Assembly: GCA_007131465.1 (NCBI GenBank)
Contig: SLQN01000343.1
Location: 1-6,683 of the forward strand
DNA: 6,683 nt
Reading direction: 5' to 3'
Source: Paracoccaceae bacterium
GTDB lineage: Bacteria; Pseudomonadota; Alphaproteobacteria; Rhodobacterales; Rhodobacteraceae
Part shown: positions 1-5,646 of the stretch, in pieces
Numbering within the stretch: the first letter of the stretch is position 1
Layout: the number at the start of each line of letters is the position of its first letter
Program-made: the position numbers and the translations under genes
The notes under the pieces: model-generated
The model's input: the letters and a program-made list of their open reading frames with translations, nothing else
Databases searched by the model: none
What the model was told of the DNA's origin: nothing

Positions 1-2
1 AC

Positions 3-62
3 GTGCGGGATGTCGGGATTTATGTGCAAGAGATTGCGCGGATGCAACTCAATCCGGGCTGA
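3..62 (+). CDS. C-terminal end of an unidentified protein (truncated by window edge)
   Basis: Reading from base 3, the window opens in a frame encoding VRDVGIYVQEIARMQLNPG and then TGA at 60-62. The mixed hydrophobic and charged, helix-like composition resembles a real protein tail, and G/C-ending codons dominate as in the neighbouring genes. Nineteen residues are too few to assign a family, so no function is proposed. The other two forward frames stay open longer past this point but give arginine- and cysteine-rich, non-protein-like translations. The gene is on the same strand as the flavoprotein gene that starts 245 nt further on. That gap is wide enough that co-transcription cannot be assumed. 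Confidence 0.4.
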   Translation: MRDVGIYVQEIARMQLNPG

Positions 63-307
63 TTGCATTGCGCACCGCCCGCGGTGTCGCGCGTTCAATG
101 ATCGGCTGGCCGGACGACAGGCGTATCATGCGTGACGATCCTTAACAGCAGAGATGATTTTTCTGCGCATCCGGTGTCTCGGGCATGCGAGGGGGTGATG
201 GCAGCCGTGCTTTGTCGTTTTTCTGCGCCCGCATGTCGTCAGGGTCTGCCCGGATCGGCGTCATCTGCGCCATTCAGGCACAAACCCCTTGTGCCGGAGT
301 CGTGCCG
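63..307. other. Intergenic region upstream of the flavoprotein gene
   Basis: This 245-nt stretch has no convincing gene. A short inverted repeat (CACCGC at 73-78, GCGGTG at 81-86) lies 10 nt after the preceding stop codon. It could act in transcription termination of the upstream gene, but no T-run follows it. A weak 5-bp inverted repeat (GCAGA 148-152, TCTGC 162-166) brackets a T-rich patch. The reading frame of the downstream gene stays open back to an ATG at 185, but that 41-residue extension (Cys/Ser/Arg-rich) does not resemble the start of the family. I could not recognise a riboswitch (including a glycine riboswitch core) or a clear sigma-70 promoter. Confidence 0.5.
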
Positions 308-2803
308 ATGAAAACTCATGTCAAAGCGCTGGTCGTGGGCGGCGGGGCCGTCGGCGCCTCGGTCGCCTATCATCTGGCGAAAGCGGGCTGGGATACGCTG
401 CTGCTGGAACGCGACGAGTTGACATCGGGGTCGACATGGCATGCAGCAGGGCTGTTGCCCTTGTTCAACATGGGCTATGCGACCAGCCATATCCATGATT
501 ACAGCGTGAAATTCTACAAGACGCTGGAAGCCGAGACCGGGCTGAATCCCGGGTTCTCGGTGGTCGGCAACCTGCGCATGGCGCAGACGCAGGCGCGCAT
601 GGATGAATACAGGCTCTATGCCGCCACCGCAGAGACTGTGGGCATACCCTATGAATGGATGACGCCTGCCCAGATCCGGGACCGCTGGCCATTGGTGCGC
701 ACCGATGACCTGCAGGGCGCGATCTTTCACCCGACCGATGGCTACATAAACCCCGCCGATGTGACCCAGGCCATGGCCAAGGGCGCGCGCCAGCACGGGG
801 CCGAGATCCTGCGCCGTGTGCAGGTGGATGGCTATCGCTGGACCGGGAGCGACTGGGTGGTGTCCTGCACGCGGATGGTCGAGAAGGGCGGCAATCTTGT
901 CGCCTCGGAAGACCGCTTCGAGATCACTGCCGAACATGTCGTCACTGCGACGGGCAACCATGCCCAGCGCACGGCGCGGCTTCTGGGCATCAAGATCCCG
1001 GCTATCCCGGTCGAACACCAGTATATCGTGACCGAGGCCGACCCCGCGCTGGTGGAGTATCGCAAGACCAGTCCCGAACACCCGGTCCTGCGCGATGCCG
1101 ATGCGAAATGGTATGTCCGCGAGGAGCGTGGCGGGTGGATCCTTGGCCCGTATGAGCGGGGTGCCCCTGCGCGCTTCCTCTATGACGTGCCCGAAAGCTT
1201 CCGCGCGGATCTGTTCGCGCTGGACCTCGACCGGATCGAGGAAGAATACATGTCCATGATCCACCGGCTGCCAAGTTCGGAAACCGTGGGGCTGAAGGAC
1301 GACTATAACGGCCCGATCTGCTATACGCCCGATGGCAATCCGCTGGTCGGGCCTGCACCGGGGCTGCGCAACATGTGGCTGGCCGAGGGGTTCAGTTTCG
1401 GGATCACGGCAGCAGGCGGCACGGGGCACTATCTTGCGCAACTGATGGTCGCAGGCGAGGCCGAGATCGACATGGCAAGCCTTGATCCGCGCCGCTATGG
1501 CGACTGGGTCACCACCGAATATGCCGCGCGCAAGAATGAGGAAGCCTATGAGCATGTCTTCATCCTGCACCACCCCGATGAGGAACGCCCCGCCTGCCGT
1601 CCGCTGCGCACGGCACCCTGTTACGACCGCATGAAGGCGCGCGGCGCGCAGTTCGGCTGCGTCAACGGGTTCGAGCGGCCCAACTATTTCGGCCCGCTGG
1701 ATGCGCCCGAGAGTTTCGACCATGATGCGCGCAGTTTCCGGCGGGGCGGCTGGTGGGATCATGCCGTGACTGAAGCCCGCGCCATTCGCGAAGGCGTCGG
1801 CCTGATCGACGCCACCGCCTTTACCAAGCACCGGGTCGCCGGGCCGGGGGCGACGGCGTTTCTGGACTGGTTCACCTGCAACAAGCTGCCTGCCGTGGGC
1901 CGGATCAACCTGACCTATGCGCTGACAGCCCATGGCACGGTGCGCACCGAATATACCATCGTGCGGCTGGCGGAGCACGACTATTACCTGATTTCGGCAG
2001 GCGCCTGGACCGCCTATGACGGCGATTTCCTGCGCAAGGCCGCCCTCGACAAGATGGCCGAATTCGGCTGGATCGACGTGCAGGACGTGACCACGCAATG
2101 GGGCGTTTTCGCAGTTGCGGGGCCGAAGTCGCGCGATCTTCTTGGGCGGCTGGTCAAGGATGCCGACCCTGCAACCGTCCTGTCCAACAAGCGGTTTCCG
2201 TGGCTGTCCATGCGCAATATCGAATTGGGCATGTGCCCGGTGCGGGCGGTGCGCGTGGCCTATACGGGCGAATTGGGCTGGGAATTGCACCACCCTGTAG
2301 AGATGCAGAACTACCTGTTCGACCAGATCATGGCGGCGGGCGCGGATGTCGGCTTGACGCTGGTCGGCGCGCGGGCGCAGAACTGGCTGCGGCAGGAAAA
2401 GAGCTACCGCGCCTTCGGCAATGAACTGGGCCGCGACGCGACCCCGCTGGAGGCCGATCTGCCGCGCTTCATCGACATGAGCAAGGAATTTCACGGGCGC
2501 GCGGCCATGGAAGCGACCGGCATCCGGTCGAAGTGCTGCACGCTCCTGATTGACGGGCCGGAGGATGCCGACCCCTGGGGCCGTGAGGCGCTGTATTCCG
2601 ATGGCGTCAAGGTCGGGCGGCTGACCTCGGGCGGCTATTCGGTGGCGTTCGGGAAATCCATTGGCATGGGCTATGTCCGCCCCGATCTGGCGGTGGAAGG
2701 CACAAAGCTGAAACTGCGCATGTTCGACACGCTTTGGGATGCAACCGTCACCTGCGACAGCCCGTATGATCCTGCCAACGCGACGCTGCGCATGGATGGC
2801 TAG
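308..2803 (+). CDS. FAD-dependent dimethylglycine/sarcosine dehydrogenase-type flavoprotein with C-terminal GcvT (folate-binding) module
   Basis: The 831-residue product has the architecture of the DMGDH/SARDH family. An N-terminal FAD/DAO fold (about residues 6-380) starts with the dinucleotide motif GGGAVG (11-16) and a ribose-binding acidic residue E34. The STWHAAGL stretch follows, and its His45 matches the histidine that carries covalent FAD in this family. A bridging region leads to a GcvT-like domain from about 436, with a YTGELGWEL motif at about 652-660 and an RQEKS motif near 691. A GCV_T_C-like barrel (about 766-831) ends the protein. The family oxidatively demethylates N-methylglycines in glycine betaine/choline breakdown and passes the one-carbon unit to tetrahydrofolate. 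The exact substrate here is unresolved. An acidic residue (E548) sits where the family places its folate-site acid. ATG 308 is chosen over ATG 185 because GGAG (296-299) lies 8 nt upstream and the FAD motif then starts at the usual distance. Electrons probably go to ETF (inferred). Confidence 0.93.
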   Translation: MKTHVKALVVGGGAVGASVAYHLAKAGWDTLLLERDELTSGSTWHAAGLLPLFNMGYATSHIHDYSVKFYKTLEAETGLNPGFSVVGNLRMAQTQARMDEYRLYAATAETVGIPYEWMTPAQIRDRWPLVRTDDLQGAIFHPTDGYINPADVTQAMAKGARQHGAEILRRVQVDGYRWTGSDWVVSCTRMVEKGGNLVASEDRFEITAEHVVTATGNHAQRTARLLGIKIPAIPVEHQYIVTEADPALVEYRKTSPEHPVLRDADAKWYVREERGGWILGPYERGAPARFLYDVPESFRADLFALDLDRIEEEYMSMIHRLPSSETVGLKDDYNGPICYTPDGNPLVGPAPGLRNMWLAEGFSFGITAAGGTGHYLAQLMVAGEAEIDMASLDPRRYGDWVTTEYAARKNEEAYEHVFILHHPDEERPACRPLRTAPCYDRMKARGAQFGCVNGFERPNYFGPLDAPESFDHDARSFRRGGWWDHAVTEARAIREGVGLIDATAFTKHRVAGPGATAFLDWFTCNKLPAVGRINLTYALTAHGTVRTEYTIVRLAEHDYYLISAGAWTAYDGDFLRKAALDKMAEFGWIDVQDVTTQWGVFAVAGPKSRDLLGRLVKDADPATVLSNKRFPWLSMRNIELGMCPVRAVRVAYTGELGWELHHPVEMQNYLFDQIMAAGADVGLTLVGARAQNWLRQEKSYRAFGNELGRDATPLEADLPRFIDMSKEFHGRAAMEATGIRSKCCTLLIDGPEDADPWGREALYSDGVKVGRLTSGGYSVAFGKSIGMGYVRPDLAVEGTKLKLRMFDTLWDATVTCDSPYDPANATLRMDG

Positions 2804-2819
2804 CGGGGGAAAGCTGGTA

Positions 2820-3284
2820 TTACTCTCCCTGCGCCTCGGCCAGCATCTGCTGCATTTCGCTGACCGACAAGGCATCGCCATGCGCTTGCACGTCCCTTTC
2901 GTCCAGCACGGTCTGGATCATGTGCCGCTGCTCTATCAGGTGTTGCGGATCCGCGATGTTGCCGCTGGTGATCTGGTCGCGAAAGGCGTCTGAATAAGAC
3001 TTCGATTCATTGACAAGCTCGGCGTCGGTTAGTCCGCGATACACGCCGAGGAAGTAGTCTTGGGTCGCTTCATCATACCATGTGTAGAGAAATGCTGCCG
3101 CAGACGTGCCCGCTACGTTGACGTTGGCCAGTATGCCTCCGATTTGTGCCGCCATCGACGTGGGTCCAGTGCTGAGCGACATGATGGTCATGGTGCCAAG
3201 CCCGATCGAGAGGGCGCTCAGCACCACCCAGTCAGCCGACATGGCGCCCGATTCGCTTCTGGTAAAACTTCTGATACCAATCAT
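2820..3284 (-). CDS. Small Flp/type IVb pilin-like membrane protein with long C-terminal extension
   Basis: The product is 154 residues from ATG 3284. A short basic N-terminus (MIGIRSFTRSESGAMSADWVVL) leads into a hydrophobic segment (about residues 19-37, WVVLSALSIGLGTMTIMSL). The G13|A14 junction followed by an acidic residue at +5 (D18) resembles a prepilin-peptidase site, where classical pilins have Glu5. Small proteins with a 'GAxxxDWVVL' start are familiar from Rhodobacterales and are often called Flp-family pilins. Unlike Flp pilins of about 50-70 residues, this one continues for about 110 polar residues rich in Asp, Glu and Gln, with no motif I recognise. Start choice is uncertain: TTG 3311 has GGAG 4 nt upstream (163 aa), ATG 3290 has no clear Shine-Dalgarno, and ATG 3284 has a weak GGA. 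No other tad/pilus gene is nearby. It converges on the flavoprotein gene with a 16-nt gap. Function is unknown: possibly a pseudopilin or a single-pass membrane protein. Confidence 0.72.
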   Translation of the reverse strand: MIGIRSFTRSESGAMSADWVVLSALSIGLGTMTIMSLSTGPTSMAAQIGGILANVNVAGTSAAAFLYTWYDEATQDYFLGVYRGLTDAELVNESKSYSDAFRDQITSGNIADPQHLIEQRHMIQTVLDERDVQAHGDALSVSEMQQMLAEAQGE

Positions 3285-3637
3285 GATCATCCATGCCGAA
3301 AATAAATTCAAAGTTCTCCGTGTGTCGCAGCTAATTCAGGCAAGAAAGTGGCCATACTATCGCTTGAATGTGACGCGACCGCAAAGACCTTTTGCTGCCG
3401 GGATGCGCGCGCATTTAGGGTGGGGGACTGCTTCAGGCATCATTGCCCTCGCCCCCCCCCCATTGCTTCTTGCGCCGCCGGGCTGATCGCGGACCAGACT
3501 TTGGCCTGAGCATTCCCTGTGCGTGATTGACCGCAGGGGTATGTGTCGCGCATCGGCATCGGGTTTTCGTGTTGCGCCGCCGTGCCGCTTCGGGATTCGG
3601 AGGCTTTGGCTGTCAGCGGCTGCGGCCATGACGCCCC

Positions 3638-3676
3638 CGTCACTGCCCCCCGTCACTGCCCCGCGTCACTGCTCCG
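3638..3676. repeat. Three tandem copies of a 13-bp repeat (CGTCACTGCCCCN)
   Basis: The units are CGTCACTGCCCCC (3638-3650), CGTCACTGCCCCG (3651-3663) and CGTCACTGCTCCG (3664-3676). The first nine bases are identical in all three, and variation is confined to the C-rich end. Thirteen bases is not a multiple of three, which argues against a coding origin. The array lies just beyond the galU terminator. It may be a slippage-generated minisatellite or a set of spaced protein-binding sites. Nothing visible decides between these. Confidence 0.85.
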
Positions 3677-3692
3677 CATCGAGGTGCGACCA

Positions 3693-3718
3693 GACGAAAC
3701 GCAGCCCGGCGGGCTGCG
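3693..3718 (-). terminator. Probable Rho-independent terminator of galU
   Basis: A perfect 8-bp GC-rich stem (CGCAGCCC at 3700-3707, GGGCTGCG at 3711-3718) with a 3-nt loop lies 16 nt past the galU stop codon. Read on the minus strand, the hairpin is followed directly by TTTCGTCT, a short interrupted T-tract of the kind common in GC-rich alphaproteobacteria. Position, orientation and stem strength all fit an intrinsic terminator for the galU transcript. Confidence 0.7.
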
Positions 3719-3734
3719 CTACGCAAGTCCGGGG

Positions 3735-4634
3735 TCAGCCAGCCGGGCTGGCAGCCTCCAGTGCCTGCAACCTGTCATGCAGCAGCGCCTTGAATTGCTC
3801 CGAAAACTCCGGCGATCGCAGCGCGAAATCCACGATTGCCGTCAGATACCCGAACTTGTCGCCGCAATCATAGCGCTTGGCCGGGTTCAGCATGGCGGCG
3901 ACCTTGCCTGAGCGGGCAAGCTGGTCAATCGCATCGGCAAGCTGGATCTCACCCCCGGCACCGGGTTTCAGGGTGCGCAGGATGTGGAACACCTCGGGCG
4001 TGAAGACGTAGCGCCCGAAGGACGCCATGTTGGACGGCGCGGCGCTGGCATCCGGTTTCTCGACGATCCCGTCGACGGCGATCAACCCGTCGGGCAGGGC
4101 AGCACCGGGGCTGAGGATGCCGTATTTCGACACATCGGCCTGCGGCACTTCGGACACCGCCAACAGCGTGCGCGGCGTCCGGGCGAAGGCCGCGACCATT
4201 TCCTGCGTCGGCAGCCTGTCACCGCGCATCAGGTCATCGGCCAGCAGCACGGCAAAAGGATTGTCGCCCACTGCCGGGGCCGCGCACAGGACGGCATGGC
4301 CCAGACCCAGCGGTTCGGGCTGGCGCACGAAGATGCAAGACACGCCTTCGGGTACGATATTGCGCACCATGTCGCGCAATTCCGGCTTGCCTTTGGCCAG
4401 CAGCGCCTGCTCAAGCTCGATATTGGCATCGAAGTGATCACCCACGGCCCGCTTGTTGCGCCCGGTCACGAAGATCAACTCGGTAATCCCGGCAGCGATG
4501 GCCTCTTCCACGGCATATTGCACGATCGGCTTGTCGATGATCGGCAACAGCTCCTTCGGCATGGCCTTGGTCGCCGGCAGGAATCGCGTCCCGAATCCTG
4601 CAACTGGAAAGACGGCCTTTGTGATTTGTGTCAT
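3735..4634 (-). CDS. galU: UTP--glucose-1-phosphate uridylyltransferase
   Basis: This cytoplasmic enzyme makes UDP-glucose from UTP and glucose-1-phosphate, the activated sugar for capsule, exopolysaccharide and LPS synthesis. The 299-residue product matches the usual bacterial GalU length. The N-terminal nucleotide-binding signature GFGTRFLPATKAMPKELLP (residues 13-31, with R17 and K27) is intact. So are an acidic LLADDLM site (D133, D134), the sugar-phosphate-binding EKP motif (E192-P194) and the GalU-typical CGDKFGYL motif near residue 256. The start is ATG 4634, with AAAGGA about 6 nt upstream. The frame stays open to 4922, but that extension overlaps the upstream permease gene and lies outside the conserved fold. 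The gene follows the KpsM-type permease on the same strand after 119 nt, consistent with precursor supply for the exported polysaccharide. A hairpin terminator follows it. Nothing in the sequence suggests damage. Confidence 0.96.
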   Translation of the reverse strand: MTQITKAVFPVAGFGTRFLPATKAMPKELLPIIDKPIVQYAVEEAIAAGITELIFVTGRNKRAVGDHFDANIELEQALLAKGKPELRDMVRNIVPEGVSCIFVRQPEPLGLGHAVLCAAPAVGDNPFAVLLADDLMRGDRLPTQEMVAAFARTPRTLLAVSEVPQADVSKYGILSPGAALPDGLIAVDGIVEKPDASAAPSNMASFGRYVFTPEVFHILRTLKPGAGGEIQLADAIDQLARSGKVAAMLNPAKRYDCGDKFGYLTAIVDFALRSPEFSEQFKALLHDRLQALEAASPAG

Positions 4635-4674
4635 GATGTCCTTTCTCGCGCCCGGATGAACGACTTCTTGCAAA

Positions 4675-4704
4675 CATGCGCCATGCTTACAGGCATGTCG
4701 CATG
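4675..4704. repeat. 30-nt imperfect palindrome between the permease gene and galU
   Basis: Two 12-nt arms, CATGCGCCATGC (4675-4686) and GCATGTCGCATG (4693-4704), are complementary at 11 of 12 positions (one C/T mismatch) around a 6-nt TTACAG loop. The element begins 49 nt after the permease stop codon and ends 40 nt before the galU start. On the minus strand it is followed by TTTGCAAG, so it could be a weak or attenuating terminator of the permease transcript. Equally, it could be an operator or an RNA processing/stability hairpin in the galU leader. The repeated CATGC core also gives direct-repeat half-sites, which favours a binding-site reading. The role is undecided. Confidence 0.75.
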
Positions 4705-4753
4705 CCTTTCCAGCCTTGTTCCGGCGACGCTTGCCCCGCCTGTGTCGCCCTGC

Positions 4754-5554
4754 CTAGCGGTTCAGGAGGTCGCGGTGATACTGGCGCAGCAGCAGCAGGC
4801 CCATCACCATGGGGACCACGATCCAGGTTGCCAGATAGGTCACCGAGATATATTGCGGTGTGTAGATCGGGTAGAAGCCGTCGCGCATGATGCCGGTCAG
4901 GTGCAGCACCGGATTGAACCACAGAACCGCCTGGGCCAGCGCCGGCATGTCCTCATAGACGACAATCACCCCCGAGATCAGGAATAGCGGACGCGTCAGG
5001 ATGGCCCAGGCGGTCTGCCATGCGATGAAACGCTGGAACAGGTAGCAGTTCAGGCAACCTGTCCCGAAGCCCAGCAGGACCGACAGCAGCACGGCCAGGC
5101 CGATCTTGTCCCAGGCGAGCACAGTGCGGATATCTTCATGGATCAGGATGCCCGCAAGGATCAGCGACATCACTGTTATCAACACCAGCGAATTGAGCAC
5201 GAAGCGAGCAAGGATCGCATCGATCCATGTGATTCGCGGATAGAACAGCAGCGCCTTTGAAAACATCATGCTGCGCCCGACAAGGTTTGACAGGGTCGTC
5301 ACCAGCGTCAGGACCAGCAACCCCGTGCCCTTGAACAACAGGAAGCTGGTCCCGAGGCTGGGCGATTTGGCCAGCAGTGACCAGGCAAAGGCAAGGAGGA
5401 TGATCATGCCCAGCGGTTCCAACAGCGCCCACAGATAGCCGCCGGGCGTGCGCCCGTAGCGGGTTCCCATTTCGCGCAGGATCAGCGCGCCGATGGCACG
5501 AAGCGCGGCAAAAGCGCGGGGCGGGGCGGCGGCGGTGTGGGGAAGGCCTGTCAT
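4754..5554 (-). CDS. KpsM-family ABC-2 permease for capsule/exopolysaccharide export
   Basis: The product is a 266-residue inner-membrane permease of an ABC exporter that moves lipid-linked polysaccharide across the cytoplasmic membrane. The family hallmark near the N-terminus is present: LILREMGTRYGRTPGGYLWA and LLEP (about residues 24-47). About six hydrophobic segments follow, at roughly 49-62, 74-90, 113-136, 152-172, 184-200 and 236-254. The conserved WFNPVLHLTGIMRDGFYP stretch lies before the last one. Length agrees with KpsM (about 258 aa). ATG 5554 is preferred because it leaves a short cytoplasmic tail as in KpsM. Upstream in-frame ATGs at 5596 and 5686 add non-conserved residues, and the latter overlaps the divergent gene. 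No start has a strong Shine-Dalgarno. The cognate KpsT-like ATPase is not adjacent: galU lies downstream and the KpsE-like gene is divergent. Calling it a capsule rather than an O-antigen exporter rests on the KpsE-like neighbour. Confidence 0.88.
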   Translation of the reverse strand: MTGLPHTAAAPPRAFAALRAIGALILREMGTRYGRTPGGYLWALLEPLGMIILLAFAWSLLAKSPSLGTSFLLFKGTGLLVLTLVTTLSNLVGRSMMFSKALLFYPRITWIDAILARFVLNSLVLITVMSLILAGILIHEDIRTVLAWDKIGLAVLLSVLLGFGTGCLNCYLFQRFIAWQTAWAILTRPLFLISGVIVVYEDMPALAQAVLWFNPVLHLTGIMRDGFYPIYTPQYISVTYLATWIVVPMVMGLLLLRQYHRDLLNR

Positions 5555-5646
5555 CTGTTCATCATTTGTTTGGGACTCTGGGCCTAAAGTAACCATGACA
5601 AGCTTAACAGGCGGTTTCACCACCGCGCGAAACAAGGCCCGTCCCC
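5555..5646. promoter_or_regulatory. Divergent intergenic region between the permease and co-polymerase genes
   Basis: These 92 nt separate two divergently transcribed export genes, so they should hold promoters for both, possibly with shared regulation. The segment is noticeably richer in A/T than the flanking genes (for example around 5560-5610), which fits promoter DNA. I could not identify a convincing -35/-10 pair or a clear operator on either strand. The designation therefore rests on gene arrangement and composition only. Confidence 0.45.

Larger units (their letters stand above)
3285..3734. other. Gene-poor spacer between the pilin-like gene and galU, with several simple-sequence features
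   Basis: About 450 nt carry no gene I can support. Short open frames exist on both strands, but their translations are Arg/Ser/Ala-rich, overlap one another and lack ribosome-binding sites. The stretch must contain the promoter of the minus-strand pilin-like gene. A weak candidate on the minus strand is TTGCGG near 3386 with a TAGTAT hexamer near 3360, but the match and spacing are poor. Structured elements present are a 12-bp palindrome ATGCGCGCGCAT (3403-3414), a run of ten C residues (3452-3461) flanked by CATTGC on both sides, three tandem 13-bp repeats (3638-3676), and the galU terminator hairpin (3700-3718). Confidence 0.55.

Noticed and set aside
185..307. N-terminal extension of the flavoprotein from ATG 185
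   Set aside because: The 41 extra residues are Cys/Ser/Arg-rich and do not look like a signal or targeting peptide. A better ribosome-binding site and the normal family N-terminus occur at 308.
239..2881. An 880-codon open frame on the minus strand, opposite the flavoprotein gene
   Set aside because: It is the antisense shadow of a G/C-third-position gene. The translation is rich in Arg, His, Gly and Pro, has no domain logic, and overlaps the pilin-like gene's 3' end. The + strand product has clear family motifs.
3357..3656. A 99-codon minus-strand frame in the spacer, and overlapping + strand frames at 3523-3911
   Set aside because: They have no ribosome-binding site and composition typical of GC-rich non-coding DNA. 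The + strand frames run into galU antisense. No recognisable motif.
3739..3751. Inverted repeat CCAGCC/GGCTGG at the 3' end of galU as a terminator
   Set aside because: It lies within or at the last codons of galU with a loop of one base and no T-tract. The hairpin at 3700-3718 is a much better candidate.
4635..4922. Extended galU start at 4922
   Set aside because: The added residues are low-complexity (Arg, His, Pro), overlap the permease gene in another frame, and bypass the AAAGGA-ATG start at 4634.
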